NCBI RefSeq assembly: GCF_900099695.1
Contig: NZ_FNCY01000006.1
Span: 1 to 64,000 of the forward strand
Direction of reading: 5' to 3'
DNA length: 64,000 nt
Source of the DNA: Propionivibrio dicarboxylicus
Lineage (GTDB): Bacteria; Pseudomonadota; Gammaproteobacteria; Burkholderiales; Rhodocyclaceae
Positions 55,952 through 64,000 of this stretch are shown piece after piece. Numbering within the stretch: the first letter of the stretch is position 1; every line of letters starts with the position of its first letter. Position numbers and translations under genes: made by a program. The notes beneath the pieces are model-generated. The model saw only the letters and a list, made by a program, of their open reading frames with translations. It was not told the origin of the DNA and did not search any database.

Positions 55952-56593
55952 TTACTGCTCTTTTGGCGTAACCTGTTGCAGAACCGCTGCAGTTTGCGGA
56001 TGCTTGTTCTGAATCGCGTAGAACAACGGGGTTTTTCCTTCGTTGTCCTTGATTTTTGCGTCAGCACCGCGTTCGATAAGGAATTTGGTCAATTTTGGCT
56101 GCCCGGTTGCTGCGGCGAGGTGCAGAACGGTTTGTCCTGATTCAGACTTCAGGCTGATATCGGCCTTTTTGTCGAGAAGAAGCTCCACTTCCTGTCTGCC
56201 GCCCGAGATGACAGCGACGTGCAGTGGCGTCATTCCGACAAGATCTCTTATATTGACGTTGGCGCCGCGGCTGATCAGGTAGTCGCTGGTTCTTGTGTGG
56301 CCATAAAATGCCGCGATGTGCAAAGGCGTCCTGCCCAGTGTGTCCCGGGCGTTGATGTCAGCGCCGCCGTCAATCAGCGTCCGGATTTCTCCAATGTCGC
56401 CCTGAACAACCGCTTTCGCCAGCGGGGAATCGGCAACAACGGCGCTCTCGGCCTTGACTTGAGGCGTCGTCTGTTCGGATGATTTTCCACAGGAAACCAC
56501 GCTCACCGAGATTGCCGAGATGGCAAGCAGGGCGATAAAGCGCTGTGTTCGGGCGAGGGCGCCAAATGCTTGCGCCGAGTGTTCCTGTCTCAT
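55952..56593 (-). CDS. Ankyrin-repeat lipoprotein
   Basis: 213 residues. A signal segment (FIALLAISAISVSVVSCGKS) with a lipobox-like cysteine near residue 35 after a longer basic N-terminus, then a short linker and about four to five ankyrin repeats from residue 60 to 205 (ADINARDTLGRTPLHIAAFYG, ANVNIRDLVGMTPLHVAVISG, ADISLKSESGQTVLHLAAATG, ADAKIKDNEGKTPLFYAIQNK). It is likely anchored in the periplasm as a protein-binding scaffold; partner unknown. Convergent with lexA. A 10-bp inverted repeat lies just upstream. Confidence 0.85.
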   Translation of the reverse strand: MRQEHSAQAFGALARTQRFIALLAISAISVSVVSCGKSSEQTTPQVKAESAVVADSPLAKAVVQGDIGEIRTLIDGGADINARDTLGRTPLHIAAFYGHTRTSDYLISRGANVNIRDLVGMTPLHVAVISGGRQEVELLLDKKADISLKSESGQTVLHLAAATGQPKLTKFLIERGADAKIKDNEGKTPLFYAIQNKHPQTAAVLQQVTPKEQ

Positions 56594-56602
56594 GGATGTG
56601 CC

Positions 56603-56660
56603 TCGTGGTCACTTGGTTCTTGTCAAGACAAGCGCCAATCATAAACGATTGTGACCACGA
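56603..56660 (-). repeat. Inverted repeat upstream of the ankyrin gene
   Basis: TCGTGGTCAC (56603-56612) and GTGACCACGA (56651-56660) are exact complements 38 bases apart, with a smaller palindrome CTTGTCAAGACAAG (56619-56632) between. Either a 5' leader structure or a two-half operator. Confidence 0.5.
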
Positions 56661-56727
56661 AGGTTAACATGGGCCTTGAGCTCGCTGTCGCAGCGACAGG
56701 TGTGGCTTTTGTCATGACTCTTGATGA

Positions 56728-59273
<2,546 letters not shown>

Positions 59274-59305
59274 TTCGCCGCAGCGGTATGTCCAGGCATT
59301 TTTAA

Positions 59306-60604
<1,299 letters not shown>

Positions 60605-60618
60605 ACGGACGGGAAAAC

Positions 60619-60649
60619 GATGAGGAGGGCAGACATCGTTCTCCTCGTC
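60619..60649 (+). terminator. Hairpin between eno and ftsB
   Basis: GATGAGGAG (60619-60627) pairs with CTCCTCGTC (60641-60649), one G-U pair, followed by ATTTTCTC. An alternative inner pairing AACGATG/CATCGTT competes. Could act as a partial terminator before ftsB. Confidence 0.45.
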
Positions 60650-60674
60650 ATTTTCTCATGAACGGTCACTGATC

Positions 60675-60998
60675 ATGCGCTGGCTTTCCCTTGCGCTCGT
60701 GGCGCTTGTCGTCCTGCTGCAGTATCCGCTCTGGCTGGGCAAGGGCGGCTGGTTGCGGGTTTGGGAGGTCGATCATCTCTTGCAGCAGCAGCGCGAATCC
60801 AATCGTCATTTGGAACTGCGTAATGCCGGATTGGACGCGGAGGTTCGCGACCTTAAGCAGGGGTATGACGCGATCGAGGAGCGGGCGCGTTTTGAACTGG
60901 GCATGATCAAGCTGGACGAAGTCTTCGTCCAGATCCCCGAGCGCTCTGCCCAAGCGCCCAGAGGCGCCAAAGTCCCATCCAAAAAGGAACCCGAGTAA
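60675..60998 (+). CDS. ftsB: Cell division protein FtsB
   Basis: 107 residues. Short N-terminal tail, one membrane helix ([19 protein letters not shown]), then a periplasmic coiled coil ([20 protein letters not shown]) and the ending [21 protein letters not shown] typical of FtsB. Works with FtsL and FtsQ at the division septum. The eno-ftsB order is standard in proteobacteria. Confidence 0.93.
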   Translation: MRWLSLALVALVVLLQYPLWLGKGGWLRVWEVDHLLQQQRESNRHLELRNAGLDAEVRDLKQGYDAIEERARFELGMIKLDEVFVQIPERSAQAPRGAKVPSKKEPE

Positions 60999-61177
60999 GT
61001 TCCCGGCCCGGCAAGCGGGAAGTCTCGAGAACGATTCCAGTTATCGGTGGTCAAGCATCGGGGATGACCGTCATACGTTTTTGTGATATCAACGCGTAAT
61101 TGTTGTGGCCTGTTTCGAGAAGCTTGGTAGAATCAGTGTGACGGTTGCGTTTTGGGTAAGTCTTAGAGGGGGCAGAC

Positions 61178-61648
61178 ATGCTGAAAGAAGGACAGTTGGC
61201 GCCGCTCTTCGTCCTCCCGGATGCCGATATGGAATCCGTTGATCTGGCCGCTTTCAGGGGTAAATATAACGTCATCCTGTTTTTCTACCCCAAGGATGGT
61301 ACGCCGGGGTGCACGCTTGAAGCGACCGATTTCTCCGATCACGAGGAGGAGTTTCTTGCCAAAGCTTGCGTCGTCATCGGCATTAGCCGGGACGATTGCC
61401 TGAAGCACGCCGAGTTTCGCGATGAGAACGGTATCTCGGTCCGTCTGCTGTCGGATTCCGATGCTGCGGTTTGCAAGAAATACGGCGTCTGGCAGGCGAA
61501 AGAAGTTGATGGCGTCAAGCGTTATGGAATTGCGCGCTCGACGTTCGTCATTGATAAACAGGGTGTTCTCCGTCTCGCGATGTACGGTGTTAATGCCAAG
61601 GGGCATGCGCTCGATGTGTTGCGCATGGTCAAGGAACTCAAATTATGA
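61178..61648 (+). CDS. bcp: Peroxiredoxin of the BCP/PrxQ group
   Basis: 156 residues. Reduces peroxides through the cysteine in FFYPKDGTPGCTLEATDFSDH near residue 46. The second, resolving cysteine that E. coli Bcp has five residues later is absent (the position reads Thr-Asp), so resolution must use another cysteine (for example AKACVVIG or RDDCLKH) or an outside thiol. AGAGGGGG precedes the ATG. Its stop overlaps the slyD start by four bases. Confidence 0.92.
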   Translation: MLKEGQLAPLFVLPDADMESVDLAAFRGKYNVILFFYPKDGTPGCTLEATDFSDHEEEFLAKACVVIGISRDDCLKHAEFRDENGISVRLLSDSDAAVCKKYGVWQAKEVDGVKRYGIARSTFVIDKQGVLRLAMYGVNAKGHALDVLRMVKELKL

Positions 61649-62136
61649 CAATGCAAGTAGCAAAGAATACGGTGGTTACGCTCGACTACAACGTAACCGA
61701 TCCCGATGGGCAACTCGTCGACGAAGGGAAGGAGCCGCTGGTTTATTTGCACGGCGGTTATGACGACATTTTTCCGATGATTGAAGAGGCTCTCCAGGGT
61801 AAGAACGTCGGCGAGTCGGTTGTTGTGAAGATGCAACCGAATGATGCTTTCGGAGAGTACGACGCAGAGCTGATCCAGATCGAGCCGCGCAAGGCGTTTC
61901 CAAAGGAACTCGAGGTCGGCATGCAATTCGAGGGCGTTCCCGAGAGCGGCGATGACGACGATATCCTTATTTACCGTGTGACGGAGATTGCCGAAGATAA
62001 AGTGGTCCTGGACGGCAATCATCCCTTGGCCGGAATGGCGCTGGTGTTTACGTGTACCGTCACCGGAGTGCGGCCTGCGGGCGCAGAGGAAATAGCACAC
62101 GGGCATGTGCACGACGGTGATTGTGGGGAAGACTGA
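61645..62136 (+). CDS. slyD: FKBP-type peptidyl-prolyl isomerase, SlyD family
   Basis: 163 residues. FKBP part with VTLDYNVTDPDGQLVDE near residue 10 and PNDAFGEYD near 72; the inserted flap (insert-in-flap chaperone domain) is at about 75-130. The C-terminal metal-binding tail is short (HGHVHDGDCGED) compared with E. coli SlyD, so nickel delivery may be weak. Translation is coupled to bcp. Confidence 0.92.
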   Translation: MTMQVAKNTVVTLDYNVTDPDGQLVDEGKEPLVYLHGGYDDIFPMIEEALQGKNVGESVVVKMQPNDAFGEYDAELIQIEPRKAFPKELEVGMQFEGVPESGDDDDILIYRVTEIAEDKVVLDGNHPLAGMALVFTCTVTGVRPAGAEEIAHGHVHDGDCGED

Positions 62137-62157
62137 GTTTTCGCCGAAGAGATAATA

Positions 62158-62185
62158 AACGCAGCCGCGCGCTGCGTTTTTTTTT
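62158..62185 (+). terminator. Intrinsic terminator of bcp-slyD
   Basis: AACGCAGC (62158-62165), 5-base loop, GCTGCGTT (62171-62178), then a run of T to 62185. Confidence 0.9.
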
Positions 62186-62292
62186 GCCGATTCCAGGAGA
62201 CTTTGGGGGCGATTTTTAGCATGGGTCAAAGTCTTGGACTATATTGGTCGGTAGCCTAACGGCATTGAATATAACAATAGGGGTCGGGTATC

Positions 62293-62574
62293 TTGAGTCT
62301 CGCCAGTCTCGTTCTGCGTATTGATCCACAGAAGCGACAATCCGCCGAAGCTGCGTTGTCCGCCTTGCCGGGCGTCGAATGCCATGCCATGTCCACCGAA
62401 GGAAAGCTGATCGTCACTGTCGAGGACGCTCCAGGCGCGGCGATGTCCGATACCTTGATTGCCATTCACCGTATTCCAGAAGTTCTTGCCGCGACGCTGG
62501 CTTTTGAGTCCGGCTGTCCCGATGACGATGCCGCCAGTTCCGATTCCCGCCCTTGTGAGGAGCCCACATCATGA
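62293..62574 (+). CDS. napD: Chaperone NapD
   Basis: 93 residues, starting with TTG at 62293 ([19 protein letters not shown]), preceded by AGGGG. Small cytoplasmic chaperone that binds the twin-arginine signal of NapA and holds back export until the cofactor is in place. The ferredoxin-like fold pattern [26 protein letters not shown] fits the family. Its C-terminal ~20 residues are a polar extension. ATGA overlap with napA. Confidence 0.85.
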   Translation: MSLASLVLRIDPQKRQSAEAALSALPGVECHAMSTEGKLIVTVEDAPGAAMSDTLIAIHRIPEVLAATLAFESGCPDDDAASSDSRPCEEPTS

Positions 62575-64000
62575 CCATCAACCGACGCGATTTCATTAAA
62601 TCCCAAGCGATTGCCGCGGCAGCGGCCAGCGCAGGCATTTCCTTGCCGGTACTCGCTGCCGAGGGAAAGCCCGCCAGTTCGTCGGTGGTGAGATGGGATA
62701 AAGGCGTCTGCCGGTTCTGCGGGACCGGTTGTGCGGTCCTTGTCGGCGTTCAGAATGGGCGCGTCGTCGCGACGCAAGGGGATCCCGATTCCGAAGTTAA
62801 CCGTGGTCTCAATTGCATCAAGGGATACTTCCTGTCGAAGATCATGTACGGCGAGGACCGCCTGACGCGGCCCCTGCTGCGCATGAAGAATGGAAAATAC
62901 GATAAGGAAGGCGATTTCACGCCGATTTCCTGGGACCATGCTTTCGACATCATGGCCGAAAAGTGGAAGGCGGCGATGAAGTCCGACGGTCCTGCCGGCG
63001 TTGGCATGTTCGGTTCCGGGCAATGGACGATCTGGGAAGGATACGCCGCGGCGAAATTGTTCAAGGCTGGGTTCCGCTCCAACAACATCGATCCCAATGC
63101 CCGCCATTGCATGGCATCAGCCGTGGCTGGATTCATGCGGACTTTCGGTATCGACGAGCCGATGGGGTGCTATGACGATATCGAGCAGGCCGATGCCTTT
63201 GTCCTATGGGGGTCGAACATGGCCGAGATGCACCCGGTCCTATGGACACGCATCACCGATCGTCGCCTGACCAAAACGGACGTACAGGTGCATGTGCTGT
63301 CGACCTTCGAACACCGGAGTTTCGAACTCGCCGACAACGGGATGATTTTCTCACCGCAGACGGATCTTGCGATTCTCAATTACATCTGTAACCACATCAT
63401 CCAGAGCGGCAAGGTCAATCAGGAGTTCGTCAAGCGCAACGTCAACTTCAAAAAAGGCGAAGCGGATATCGGCTTTGGATTGCGTCCGAATCATCCGCTC
63501 GAAAAGAAGGCGACGAATAACGGCTATCCGGGCGAGGACGGCAAGCCGAAGGGCGACAGCGGCAAGGCGGAAGCCAGTACTTTCGAGGAGTTCAAGAAAT
63601 TCGTCAGCGACTATACGCTTGAAAAAGTGTCCAAACTCTCGGGGGTTCCGCAGGATCGCCTGAAGAAGTTGGCGGAGCTCTATGCCGACCCGAAGCGGAA
63701 GGTCGTCAGCTTCTGGACGATGGGATTCAACCAGCATACGCGTGGCACCTGGGTCAATAACATGATCTATAACGTCCACCTGCTGGTCGGGAAGATTTCC
63801 GAGCCGGGTAATGGGCCGTTCTCATTGACGGGGCAGCCATCCGCCTGTGGTACGGCGCGCGAAGTCGGCACCTTTGCCCATCGCCTTCCGGCCGACATGG
63901 TGGTGACCAATCCGGAGCATCGCAAGCACACCGAGGCTCTCTGGCAGCTGCCTGAAGGCACGATCAACGACAAGATCGGTCTCCATGCCGTGGCGCAAAG
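62571..64000 (+). CDS. napA: Periplasmic nitrate reductase catalytic subunit NapA, N-terminal part
   Basis: The gene runs off the window after about 476 residues; NapA proteins are usually ~830. Twin-arginine signal [16 protein letters not shown] at the start, [4Fe-4S] ligands in [10 protein letters not shown] (C-x2-C-x3-C) with a fourth Cys in [10 protein letters not shown], and the Mo-ligand Cys in [13 protein letters not shown] near residue 181. Reduces nitrate to nitrite in the periplasm with bis-MGD cofactor. Overlaps napD by four bases; other nap genes should follow. Confidence 0.94.
   Translation, partial: MTINRRDFIKSQAIAAAAASAGISLPVLAAEGKPASSSVVRWDKGVCRFCGTGCAVLVGVQNGRVVATQGDPDSEVNRGLNCIKGYFLSKIMYGEDRLTRPLLRMKNGKYDKEGDFTPISWDHAFDIMAEKWKAAMKSDGPAGVGMFGSGQWTIWEGYAAAKLFKAGFRSNNIDPNARHCMASAVAGFMRTFGIDEPMGCYDDIEQADAFVLWGSNMAEMHPVLWTRITDRRLTKTDVQVHVLSTFEHRSFELADNGMIFSPQTDLAILNYICNHIIQSGKVNQEFVKRNVNFKKGEADIGFGLRPNHPLEKKATNNGYPGEDGKPKGDSGKAEASTFEEFKKFVSDYTLEKVSKLSGVPQDRLKKLAELYADPKRKVVSFWTMGFNQHTRGTWVNNMIYNVHLLVGKISEPGNGPFSLTGQPSACGTAREVGTFAHRLPADMVVTNPEHRKHTEALWQLPEGTINDKIGLHAVAQ

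Overview
The window reads as ordinary chromosome of a GC-rich Gram-negative betaproteobacterium, most likely from the Rhodocyclales (a Dechloromonas/Azonexus/Propionivibrio-like organism). This placement is inferred from gene content and order: a full isc operon led by iscR, a rnhA-dnaQ-gloB cluster, pyrG-kdsA-eno-ftsB, an RF2 gene read by frameshift next to lysS, the lipoprotein BamD, a class II ribonucleotide reductase, periplasmic nitrate reductase genes, and many chemotaxis and c-di-GMP proteins. No database search was possible. I see no tRNA, rRNA, CRISPR array, insertion sequence, prophage or replication origin.

Layout. 1-5.2 kb: end of a TRAP transporter permease gene, a TauE/SafE permease, an NAD-salvage pair (nicotinamidase, nicotinate phosphoribosyltransferase), suhB and trmJ. 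5.3-12.9 kb: cysE, then iscR, an extra cysteine desulfurase gene, iscS, iscU, iscA, hscB, hscA, fdx, iscX, preceded by a promoter covered by two IscR-type sites. 13.0-18.9 kb: a chemoreceptor, a PAS-PAS-GGDEF-EAL protein, an HDOD protein, a possible tiny coupled ORF and a glycine-zipper membrane protein. 19.1-23.4 kb: lysS, prfB with its +1 frameshift, a second chemoreceptor. 23.6-28.7 kb: small unknown genes, a GIY-YIG protein, rdgC, dnaQ, rnhA, a yafS-like methyltransferase, gloB. 28.3-37.1 kb: a CheY-like regulator, a REC-GGDEF protein, a giant DUF748 protein, rmuC, a DUF3293 protein and a Ser/Thr kinase-HDOD-GAF fusion. 37.1-44.5 kb: bamD, rluD, a laccase-domain (YfiH) protein and a livKHMGF amino-acid ABC transporter. 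44.8-50.4 kb: a sugar-type solute-binding lipoprotein next to a membrane HAMP-PAS-GGDEF-EAL protein, then a three-part methionine sulfoxide reductase. 50.6-56.6 kb: nrdJ with paired NrdR boxes, ackA, lexA with an SOS box, an ankyrin lipoprotein. 56.8-64.0 kb: pyrG, kdsA, eno, ftsB, bcp, slyD, napD and the first three quarters or so of a partial napA.

Themes. Most genes are housekeeping and lie in tight runs, often with ATGA stop/start overlaps (pncA-pncB, hscA-fdx, livH-livM-livG, rmuC-DUF3293, pyrG-kdsA, bcp-slyD, napD-napA). Over this lies a dense signalling layer: two chemoreceptors, two GGDEF-EAL proteins, one REC-GGDEF, one single-domain receiver, two HDOD proteins and a Ser/Thr kinase. 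I found no clear undescribed defence or mobile system. The best candidates for something new are the solute-binding-lipoprotein/c-di-GMP-enzyme pair (44.8-49.3 kb), the kinase-HDOD-GAF fusion (34.7-37.1 kb), the EAL-less HDOD protein coupled to a GGDEF-EAL gene (14.6-18.0 kb), and the methionine sulfoxide reductase with an inserted thioredoxin-like domain (49.2-50.4 kb).
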